NCBI GenBank assembly: GCA_017613595.1
Contig: JAGADM010000031.1
Span: 1 to 13,939 of the forward strand
Source: Lachnospiraceae bacterium
GTDB lineage: Bacteria > Bacillota_A > Clostridia > Lachnospirales > Lachnospiraceae
Length of the DNA: 13,939 nucleotides
Direction: 5' to 3'
Shown: piece after piece, positions 1-4,928 of the stretch
Layout: each line of letters opens with the position of its first letter
How positions within the stretch are numbered: position 1 is the stretch's first letter
Position numbers and translations under genes: made by a program
Notes under the pieces: generated by a model
Told to the model about the DNA's origin: nothing
The model's input: only the letters and a program-made list of their open reading frames with translations
Databases searched by the model: none

Positions 1-1
1 C

Positions 2-163
2 CGGAGAGTATATGCATTGGCCGACGGGCATACTTTCGCGGAAGGAACGGGCAGTGACGGAAGAATCGAAAGCCTCGCAAAAAGAGCCGCGGAGGACGTG
101 TCCGAAGAAGGCAGAAACCGCATATTTGCGGCGTATGAGAAGGAGTGCGGGGAGAAGGAATAA
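2..163 (+). CDS. C-terminal fragment of an unidentified protein
   Basis: The window opens inside a gene. The frame starting at base 2 stays open for 53 codons and stops with TAA at 161-163. The visible tail is hydrophilic and probably helical, rich in Ala, Glu and Gly, with segments such as ESLAKRAAEDVSEEGRNR and ending in CGEKE. A second + frame (base 3) is also open to 173, but its Lys/Arg/Ser-rich translation looks much less like a bacterial protein. A + oriented terminator only 18 bases after the stop supports a + strand gene ending here. I do not recognise the family from this short tail and assign no function. Confidence 0.6.
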   Translation, partial: RRVYALADGHTFAEGTGSDGRIESLAKRAAEDVSEEGRNRIFAAYEKECGEKE

Positions 164-181
164 AGCGAATTAAACAGGCAG

Positions 182-211
182 AAGGACCGATCGAAAGACC
201 GGTCCTTTTTT
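182..211 (+). terminator. Intrinsic terminator of the upstream gene
   Basis: The 8-base arms AAGGACCG (182-189) and CGGTCCTT (200-207) form a perfect stem around a 10-base loop, and a run of Ts continues to 211. It lies 18 bases after the stop of the partial gene and separates it from the promoter at 261-289. Confidence 0.88.
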
Positions 212-260
212 GTGTGTATCTCGAGGCTTTGGGAACAGGCAAAAAAAAAAAAGAAACCTC

Positions 261-289
261 TTGACAAATACAATTAAATTGTGTACAAT
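261..289 (+). promoter_or_regulatory. Sigma-A type promoter of the gpx-ohrR-trx operon
   Basis: TTGACA at 261-266 is followed by a 17-base spacer and TACAAT at 284-289. This is a full -35 match, ideal spacing and a five-of-six -10 match. An A-rich stretch (241-255) just upstream could act as an UP-like element. Transcription should start near 296, leaving a leader of about 90 bases before the first start codon. The -10 box and most of the spacer lie inside an OhrR-type operator, so the promoter should be repressible. Confidence 0.85.
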
Positions 290-298
290 CAAATTGCA
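269..298 (+). promoter_or_regulatory. Tandem OhrR-type operator over the -10 box
   Basis: Two 15-base units stand side by side (269-283 and 284-298), both beginning TACAAT and matching at 12 of 15 positions. The first contains the perfect palindrome ACAATT-A-AATTGT (270-282). The second contains CAATC-A-AATTG, with one mismatch between its arms. From memory, the Bacillus subtilis ohrA operator is built from TACAATT/AATTGTA inverted repeats, and this site follows that design closely. It overlaps the spacer and -10 box of the promoter, and the third gene-scale neighbour downstream encodes an OhrR, so autorepression is the natural reading. Binding itself is an inference. Confidence 0.8.
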
Positions 299-387
299 AA
301 CAATGAAAAGCAGATAACAGAGACATGGATATACCGAATAACGCGGAGAGTGAAGCCGGTCATGCCGGCGGAAAGGAACAGTGTAAT

Positions 388-930
388 ATGAATGTATATG
401 ATTTTACGGTGAAAGGACGGAAGGGCGAGGAAGTATCGCTCGCGGATTATAAAGGAAAGGTTCTTCTCATTGTAAATACCGCAACGGCCTGCGGATTCAC
501 GCCGCAGTACACCGAGCTGCAGAGCATCTACGATGAGCTGAAGGACAAGGGACTTGAGATACTGGATTTCCCGTGCAACCAGTTCATGGAGCAGGCAAAG
601 GGAACGGATGAAGAGATCCACACCTTCTGTACCGGCCGATTCGGTATCAGGTTTCCGCAGTTCGCGAAGATTGACGTGAACGGAGAGAACGCGATCCCGC
701 TTTATCAGTGGCTGACCGCCAATACGAAGTTCGAAGGTTTTGAGGGAGCCGCCAAGCTGGTTCTCGCACCGATCGTAAAGAAGATGGATCGCGATTATAA
801 GAATAACGGAAACATCAAGTGGAACTTCACGAAGTTCGCAATCGACCGTGAAGGCAACATCGCGGCACGCTTTGAGCCTACCGCGGACATGAAAGAGCTT
901 CGGGAGAAGCTGATCGAGCTTCTCGGTTAG
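388..930 (+). CDS. gpx: Glutathione peroxidase family protein (probably thioredoxin-dependent)
   Basis: This 180-residue cytoplasmic protein reduces peroxides, probably lipid or organic hydroperoxides. The classic GPx elements are visible: NTATACGFTPQY with peroxidatic Cys35, FPCNQF (61-66) with Gln69 just after it, and WNF with Trp145-Asn146, completing the Cys/Gln/Trp/Asn tetrad. Cys81 in the helix EEIHTFC sits where thioredoxin-type GPx enzymes carry their resolving cysteine. No selenocysteine codon is used. The length is normal for bacterial GPx. An in-frame ATG at 325 would add 21 residues, but it has no ribosome binding site and lies outside the family's usual N-terminus; the ATG at 388 follows AAAGGA (372-377) and gives the normal start MNVYDF. 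It is first in an operon with ohrR and a thioredoxin, its likely electron donor. The name is secure; thioredoxin dependence is inferred from Cys81 and the neighbourhood. Confidence 0.93.
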   Translation: MNVYDFTVKGRKGEEVSLADYKGKVLLIVNTATACGFTPQYTELQSIYDELKDKGLEILDFPCNQFMEQAKGTDEEIHTFCTGRFGIRFPQFAKIDVNGENAIPLYQWLTANTKFEGFEGAAKLVLAPIVKKMDRDYKNNGNIKWNFTKFAIDREGNIAARFEPTADMKELREKLIELLG

Positions 931-975
931 TTCAAAAGACCGTGCGGAAGACGACCGGATATATCGGAGGTTATT

Positions 976-1452
976 ATGAAAGACAGCGGAAAGAATTGTG
1001 TGGAAACAGGACGCTATGACTGTATTAAGTTAGAGAATCAGCTCTGCTTTCCTCTGTATGTGTGCTCGAAGGAGATCGTTAGAAGATACAAGCCGTTCTT
1101 AGATGAACTGGAACTTACCTACACGCAGTACATCGCAATGATGGTTCTCTGGGAGCACGGAAGCATCAATGTGAGACAGCTCGGGGAGTATCTCTACCTC
1201 GATTCCGGTACGCTGACCCCGGTTCTTAAGACACTCGAAGGCAAAGGATACGTGCAGAGGAAACGCTGCGAGACGGACGAGCGGTCGGTCATCGTGGCTG
1301 TAACCGAAACCGGCATGGAGCTGAGGGAGAAGGCGGTAACGATCCCGCCCCGCATGGGAGCGTGCGTGAATCTGACTGCGAACGATGCGGCCGAACTTGC
1401 ACGGATTTTAAAGAAGATCATCGGCGGACTTACCGCCGGAGCGGAACAATAG
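976..1452 (+). CDS. ohrR: OhrR, MarR-family organic-peroxide-sensing repressor
   Basis: This 158-residue DNA-binding protein represses peroxide-defence genes and lets go when oxidised. The OhrR signature is clear: KLENQLCFPLY carries the sensor Cys24, and Tyr38 and Tyr49 (in YKPFL and LTYTQY) stand 14 and 25 residues after it. These match the spacing, recalled from B. subtilis OhrR (Cys15, Tyr29, Tyr40), of the residues that stabilise the sensor thiolate. The winged-helix part includes YLDSGTLTPVLKTLE (recognition helix, about 74-88) and the wing KRCETDERSV (97-105). Cys130 lies 106 residues after Cys24, close to the second cysteine of two-cysteine OhrR proteins such as that of Xanthomonas, so disulfide-based sensing is possible. 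CGGAGG (965-970) precedes the ATG. It is the middle gene of the operon and probably regulates its own promoter at 261-289. Confidence 0.93.
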   Translation: MKDSGKNCVETGRYDCIKLENQLCFPLYVCSKEIVRRYKPFLDELELTYTQYIAMMVLWEHGSINVRQLGEYLYLDSGTLTPVLKTLEGKGYVQRKRCETDERSVIVAVTETGMELREKAVTIPPRMGACVNLTANDAAELARILKKIIGGLTAGAEQ

Positions 1453-1487
1453 ATTACACAGGGCGCAGGCCCGGAAAGGAATGTATT

Positions 1488-1799
1488 ATGGCAGTTATCA
1501 GTGTAAATGAGCAGAATTTTGAAGAAGTAGTAAACGGCGGAAAGACCGTATTGTTAGACCTGTACGCAGACTGGTGCATGCCCTGCAGAAAGATGGCTCC
1601 GCTTGTGGAGCGCCTTTCGGAGGAGCATCCCGAACTGACCGTCGGCAAGGTAAATGTTGAGGATGAGCCGGAGATTGCCGGCCGGTTCAATGTAATGAGC
1701 ATCCCGATGCTGGTTGTACTTAAGGACGGCAAGATTGCCGCGAAGAATGTCGGTACGATGCCGTACGACCTGATCGAGAAGATGGCTACTGAAGTTTGA
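1488..1799 (+). CDS. trxA: Thioredoxin with a WCMPC active site
   Basis: This 103-residue thioredoxin-fold disulfide reductase is likely to recharge the GPx two genes upstream. It shows the fold in order: a first strand and helix, then LLDLYADWCMPCRKMAPLVERL with active-site Cys30 and Cys33, then the cis-proline Pro73 in MSIPMLVVLKDG. The usual WCGPC motif is WCMPC here; a Met between the cysteines should shift the redox potential and partner choice. An in-frame ATG at 1362 lies inside ohrR and would add 42 residues foreign to the family. The ATG at 1488 follows GGAAAGGA (1473-1480) and gives a normal length. The gap after ohrR is only 35 bases with no terminator, so it is cotranscribed. The fold is certain; which partner it serves is inferred from context. 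Confidence 0.92.
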   Translation: MAVISVNEQNFEEVVNGGKTVLLDLYADWCMPCRKMAPLVERLSEEHPELTVGKVNVEDEPEIAGRFNVMSIPMLVVLKDGKIAAKNVGTMPYDLIEKMATEV

Positions 1800-1831
1800 A
1801 ATCCCCCTACCCCCCTCTAAATAAATGAAAT

Positions 1832-1881
1832 AAGTGACCGCAGTCATGCTTCGGACAACGGAGATGTGACTGCGGTCACTT
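1832..1881. repeat. 15-bp perfect inverted repeat after the thioredoxin gene
   Basis: The arms AAGTGACCGCAGTCA (1832-1846) and TGACTGCGGTCACTT (1867-1881) are exact reverse complements around a 20-base loop. It begins 33 bases after the thioredoxin stop, so it may end the peroxide operon. However, neither strand has a T-run after the stem, so it is not a standard intrinsic terminator. A C-rich stretch (1803-1816) lies just upstream. It could be an RNA-stabilising 3' hairpin, an atypical terminator, an intergenic repeat element or a protein-binding palindrome. I see no second copy in the window. Confidence 0.8.
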
Positions 1882-1908
1882 GCATCAGGACGGAAAATGC
1901 CTTAGGAT
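1880..1908 (+). promoter_or_regulatory. Weak candidate promoter for the lipoprotein operon
   Basis: TTGCAT (1880-1885), a 17-base spacer and TAGGAT (1903-1908) resemble a weak sigma-A promoter, with about half the -35 and four of six -10 positions matching. It is the best candidate seen between the inverted repeat and the lipoprotein start. The match is poor, so this remains a suggestion. Confidence 0.25.
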
Positions 1909-1989
1909 GGATTTCAGAAAGAAAAGTATGCCGTTCGGAACACGGCGGCGGAACATGGAATAGATATCTGAATCGAGGAGGGTTTATTT

Positions 1990-2397
1990 ATGAAAAAGAT
2001 GATTCGAAAAGCGGTACTGGTGATGGCAGCAGTCATCTTAAGCCTCAGTCTTACCGGCTGCGGAGAGTATGCGTCCAGCTACACCGCGACGGTTCTCATT
2101 ACGTCCAACACATCGAAGAAAATGTCAGCGAAATTCAGTTCGCTGAAGGGTAAGATGGTTCATAAACTGAAATGCGACGGCAAGGAAGGACGCGAGCTGA
2201 AATACACGGCAACCCTGAAGAGCGGCACCGCGACGGCATATTATGACATCGACGGGACGCGTGAGGAACTGTTCACGATCCACGGCGGTGAAGAGGTGGA
2301 TTCTTCTCTCAAAGACCTTGCAAAAGGCAGGATTTATATTATTATAGAAACAGACGGCCGATGCGAAGACGGTTCCTTTGAATTCAAAATAGAATAG
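1990..2397 (+). CDS. Small lipoprotein of unknown function
   Basis: The 135-residue product begins with a lipoprotein signal peptide: MKKMIRK, a hydrophobic stretch to about residue 21, then the lipobox LTGC with Cys24 as the lipidation site. The mature part of about 112 residues should be tethered to the outer face of the membrane. It is rich in beta-prone stretches (YTATVLITSN, LKYTATLKSG, GRIYIIIETDG, SFEFKIE) and may be a small beta-sandwich; this is a guess from composition. Cys61 and Cys124 could form a disulfide. A strong GAGGAGGG (1977-1984) fixes the start. The stop codon is part of the ribosome binding site of the next gene, so the two are likely translationally coupled. I do not recognise the family and assign no function. 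Confidence 0.85.
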   Translation: MKKMIRKAVLVMAAVILSLSLTGCGEYASSYTATVLITSNTSKKMSAKFSSLKGKMVHKLKCDGKEGRELKYTATLKSGTATAYYDIDGTREELFTIHGGEEVDSSLKDLAKGRIYIIIETDGRCEDGSFEFKIE

Positions 2398-2407
2398 GAG
2401 ATCTGCG

Positions 2408-3310
2408 ATGAGCAAAATACCCGAGCGCGTGATCAAACTGAGGAATGCCTGGGCAACAGGCGATGCGAAGAGAGACGCCGGACTGACCGAGCCCGAAGGC
2501 ATCGAAAAGTATCGTGACATCCCGTACGGCCCGAACGGCGTATGGAATCTTTTAGATGTATATATCCCGAAAGACATCTCCGTTAAGGCGTCGCCCGCGG
2601 ACCGGCCGTGGCCCGTGATCGTCAGCATTCACGGCGGCGGTTTCTTCTACGGCGACAAGGAGCTTTACCGCTTCTACTGCATGCATCTCGCGGAGTTCGG
2701 ATTTGCCGTTGTGAATTTCAATTACCGGCTGGCACCGGAGTGTCATTTTCCGGCACCGATCGAAGATACCATGGCCGTGATGGAATGGATCGCGGCGCAT
2801 GCGGAAGAGTACGGCCTCGATACGGCCAATGTGTTCCTCGTCGGAGATTCTGCGGGAGCGCAGCTTGTGAGCCAGTTCGCCTGCATTATGACGAACGGCG
2901 CGTACCGTTATCTTTTCGGTTTGAAAGCCCCGAATATCCGGATCGGGGCTGTTTCGCTTGCCTGCGGCTGCTACCGTTTCGATAAGAACGATGAGGCGCG
3001 CCGGCCGATGATGATGGATTATTTCGGAGATGAGAGCGTGTGGGATGACAAGAGGATGGATGTGCTCGGAAATATCACATCCGCTTTTCCGCCGACCTAT
3101 ATCTTCTCGTCATATTGTGATCCGCTCATTGTCGAATGCGAACCGGCGGCCGAAGTAATCGCCGCGCAGGGCGTGGAAACCGTATGCCGTATCTTCGGAA
3201 GCCCGGAGGCAAAGGAAGTCGGACATGTGTTCCAGGTAAATCTGAAGCTTCCGGAAGGCGAGAAGGCCAACCGCGAACAGACGGATTTCTTTAAGAAACA
3301 TATACAGTAA
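2408..3310 (+). CDS. Alpha/beta hydrolase, HSL/BD-FAE-type esterase
   Basis: This 300-residue enzyme is probably a carboxylesterase acting on acyl or acetyl esters. HGGGFFYGDK (from residue 75) is the oxyanion-hole motif of the hormone-sensitive-lipase group. NYRLAPECHFPAPIED (105-120) is another hallmark of that group. The nucleophile Ser148 sits in GDSAGAQL. Asp238 (YCDPL) and His273 (EVGHVF) fit the rest of the triad. There is no signal peptide, so it acts in the cytoplasm. Its ribosome binding site TAGGAG (2395-2400) overlaps the lipoprotein stop codon. The true substrate cannot be told from sequence; deacetylation of imported glycan fragments or a detoxifying role are both possible. Confidence 0.87.
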   Translation: MSKIPERVIKLRNAWATGDAKRDAGLTEPEGIEKYRDIPYGPNGVWNLLDVYIPKDISVKASPADRPWPVIVSIHGGGFFYGDKELYRFYCMHLAEFGFAVVNFNYRLAPECHFPAPIEDTMAVMEWIAAHAEEYGLDTANVFLVGDSAGAQLVSQFACIMTNGAYRYLFGLKAPNIRIGAVSLACGCYRFDKNDEARRPMMMDYFGDESVWDDKRMDVLGNITSAFPPTYIFSSYCDPLIVECEPAAEVIAAQGVETVCRIFGSPEAKEVGHVFQVNLKLPEGEKANREQTDFFKKHIQ

Positions 3311-3385
3311 ATGTCTGCGTTTAAGGGACAGCATACGGCTGACGGAAAGCAGCCGAACAGGTAACACGGTCGGGAGGATGATACG

Positions 3386-4150
3386 ATGTCGGTTGAAAAC
3401 GGCGAATGGGTAATGCACGGTCTTGCCTGGAACGATCCGCTTCGGATCCGTACATGGCAGGAGCTGGTCAATTGGATTGAAGAGATCGGATTCCTTCCGC
3501 TGTTCGGAAACGGTGTGCGGGGGTTCTCCGTTGAGGAGCATACCTCGGCGCGTTACTGGTGGACGGGAGACCGGCAGGAAGACCCGTGGGAGTGGCGCGA
3601 GATCATCGCGCGGAGCCGCAAGGTAGTGTACGGAAAGTTCTTCGATAATAAGGCCGGATTCATCAGCCTCGACTGGTTTCCGTATTTTGTGAATTACCGC
3701 CGGAACGGATACGATTTTGATTCGCGCTGGCAGGACGGACTTGCCAACCGCCGTGAGAAACGGATCATGGATTTCTATGTGTCGGAGGACGCGAACGGGG
3801 ACTCCGTATTCCTTGAGGACCGCATTCTTTCGACGGATCTGAAGAAGATGGCGGGCTTCGGAAAGGAAGCGGAGAAGAATTATCCCGGCATCATGACCGG
3901 GCTGCAGATGCAGACCTATCTCGTCATCTCGGATTTCACGAGACGGCGCAACAAGAAGGGAGAAGAGTACGGTATGGCCGTGTCCATCCCGCTCACGCCG
4001 GAGGCAATGTGGGGCTATGAGCGCGTTACGGCGGCTTATTCCGAGGACCCGGCAGTCTCCTGCAAACGCATATGGGACCGTGTCAGAGAACTGTATCCGG
4101 ACGCATCGGATAAGGAAATTACACGACTGATCGGAAAGGCGCCGCAGTAA
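3386..4150 (+). CDS. AlkZ-related protein (uncharacterised)
   Basis: This 254-residue protein is rich in tryptophan, with 12 Trp residues. Striking stretches are ELVNWIEEIGFLPLF, GFSVEEHTSARYWWTGD, DPWEWRE, VVYGKFFDNKAGFIS and FPYFVNYRRNGYDFD. From memory these match a clostridial family annotated as related to AlkZ/YcaQ, the winged-helix DNA glycosylases that unhook interstrand crosslinks. It is shorter than typical AlkZ, and I could not identify the catalytic Gln motif of that family, so enzymatic activity is open. GGGAGGA (3372-3378) precedes the ATG. It lies 75 bases after the esterase without a terminator or visible promoter, so cotranscription is likely. Its last codons form part of the terminator stem. 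The reading frame is secure; the family name is from recall and only moderately sure. Confidence 0.75.
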   Translation: MSVENGEWVMHGLAWNDPLRIRTWQELVNWIEEIGFLPLFGNGVRGFSVEEHTSARYWWTGDRQEDPWEWREIIARSRKVVYGKFFDNKAGFISLDWFPYFVNYRRNGYDFDSRWQDGLANRREKRIMDFYVSEDANGDSVFLEDRILSTDLKKMAGFGKEAEKNYPGIMTGLQMQTYLVISDFTRRRNKKGEEYGMAVSIPLTPEAMWGYERVTAAYSEDPAVSCKRIWDRVRELYPDASDKEITRLIGKAPQ

Positions 4151-4165
4151 ACGGCGCCTTTTTTT
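4136..4165 (+). terminator. Intrinsic terminator overlapping the end of the AlkZ-related gene
   Basis: The 9-base arms AAGGCGCCG (4136-4144) and CGGCGCCTT (4152-4160) form a perfect stem with a 7-base loop, and Ts continue to 4165. The TAA stop codon sits in the loop. It closes the lipoprotein-esterase-AlkZ-like operon. Confidence 0.92.
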
Positions 4166-4193
4166 GCACATTTCTTTTGTATGATATATGCCA

Positions 4194-4223
4194 TTGACCG
4201 GAAAATGCGAATCACGATATACT
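4194..4223 (+). promoter_or_regulatory. Promoter of the nitroreductase gene
   Basis: TTGACC (4194-4199), an 18-base spacer and TATACT (4218-4223) form a good sigma-A promoter just after the terminator. The predicted 5' leader of about 43 bases contains a small hairpin (CCCGC 4235-4239 with GCGGG 4245-4249) directly before the ribosome binding site. Confidence 0.75.
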
Positions 4224-4256
4224 TTTCCCATGAACCCGCTCACCGCGGGCTATGCG

Positions 4257-4264
4257 AAGGAGGA
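4257..4264 (+). promoter_or_regulatory. Ribosome binding site deciding the nitroreductase start
   Basis: AAGGAGGA lies 8 bases before the ATG at 4273. It falls after the alternative in-frame ATG at 4252, so it can serve only the later start. Confidence 0.85.
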
Positions 4265-4272
4265 AAGGTATT

Positions 4273-4797
4273 ATGAATGAAACTTTGAAGGTGTTGGAGA
4301 CAAGAAGAAGCTGCCGGAATTTTAAGCCGGATATGATCAGGAAAGAGGAACTCGACGCGATTCTCCGCGCAGGCACCTACGCGGCTACCGGTATGGGACG
4401 GCAGAGCCCGATCATCATCGCCGTAACGGATAAGGCTACGCGTGACGCGATCAGCGACGCCAACCGTAAGGTTGCCGGAATGCCTGAGGGAACCGACCCG
4501 TTCTACGGCGCTCCCGTGATCCTGATCGTACTCGCGAATAAGGCGGTTGTGACACATGTATATGACGGTTCACTGGTTATGGGAAATCTGATGAATGCGG
4601 CGGCAAGTCTCGGGGTTGACAGCATCTGGATTCATCGTGCCAAGGAAGAGTTCGAGTCGGATTTCGGCCGTGAGCTTCTCAAAATGCTCGGCATCGAAGG
4701 CGATTATGAGGGTATCGGCCACTGCGCGCTCGGCTACGCGGCCGCACCGCTTCCGGGACCGGCTCCCCGTAAGGAAGGCTACGTTTATTACATATGA
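4273..4797 (+). CDS. Nitroreductase family protein
   Basis: This compact 174-residue FMN-dependent oxidoreductase of the nitroreductase fold probably transfers electrons from NAD(P)H to nitro compounds, quinones or flavins. The FMN-phosphate motif ETRRSCRNF stands near the N-terminus (9-17), followed by the helix EELDAILRAGTYAATGMGRQSP. The middle carries GAPVILIVLAN and YDGSLVMGNLMNAAASLGVDSIW. The C-terminal part carries GHCALGYAAAP and a basic PRKEGYVYYI end, all typical. At 174 residues it belongs to the short clostridial type. The upstream in-frame ATG at 4252 is rejected because the ribosome binding site lies between it and 4273. It has its own promoter and appears monocistronic. The physiological substrate is unknown. 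Confidence 0.92.
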   Translation: MNETLKVLETRRSCRNFKPDMIRKEELDAILRAGTYAATGMGRQSPIIIAVTDKATRDAISDANRKVAGMPEGTDPFYGAPVILIVLANKAVVTHVYDGSLVMGNLMNAAASLGVDSIWIHRAKEEFESDFGRELLKMLGIEGDYEGIGHCALGYAAAPLPGPAPRKEGYVYYI

Positions 4798-4838
4798 TGC
4801 GGCAGGATATTCCGCAGGATTTTACCCGTAAAAGGAGC

Positions 4839-4878
4839 AAAGGGACGCAATGCGCTTGACACCGTATTATGTCCCTTT
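4839..4878. repeat. 8-bp inverted repeat enclosing the -35 box
   Basis: AAAGGGAC (4839-4846) and GTCCCTTT (4871-4878) are perfect reverse complements 24 bases apart. The right arm touches the -10 box at 4879 and the -35 box lies between the arms. It could be a repressor operator, or in RNA form a weak terminator for the nitroreductase, since T-rich bases follow. No regulator gene is adjacent. Confidence 0.5.
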
Positions 4879-4884
4879 TATAAT
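4856..4884 (+). promoter_or_regulatory. Perfect consensus promoter of the O-acetylation operon
   Basis: TTGACA (4856-4861), a 17-base spacer and TATAAT (4879-4884) match the sigma-A consensus at every position. Transcription should start near 4891, giving a leader of about 38 bases before the MBOAT gene. Confidence 0.9.
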
Positions 4885-4928
4885 GTTTTTATCGGACTTT
4901 AAAAGAATTCTTTCCGGGGCGCAGTCAT

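Noticed and set aside
325..387. Upstream ATG for GPx giving 21 extra residues
   Set aside because: No ribosome binding site before 325, the extra residues do not fit the family, and AAAGGA before 388 gives a normal start.
1362..1487. Upstream ATG for thioredoxin inside ohrR
   Set aside because: It would add 42 Arg/Cys-rich residues unlike thioredoxin; the 1488 start has a good ribosome binding site and normal length.
3336..3355. Stem CGGCTG/CAGCCG between the esterase and AlkZ-related genes
   Set aside because: Only 6 bp with no T-run; could arise by chance, so it is not called a terminator.
3110..4243. Long antisense open frame of 377 codons opposite the AlkZ-related gene and the esterase end
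   Set aside because: It has no good ribosome binding site, an Arg/His/Pro-rich composition typical of a mirror frame, and would run against two convincing + strand genes and through a terminator.
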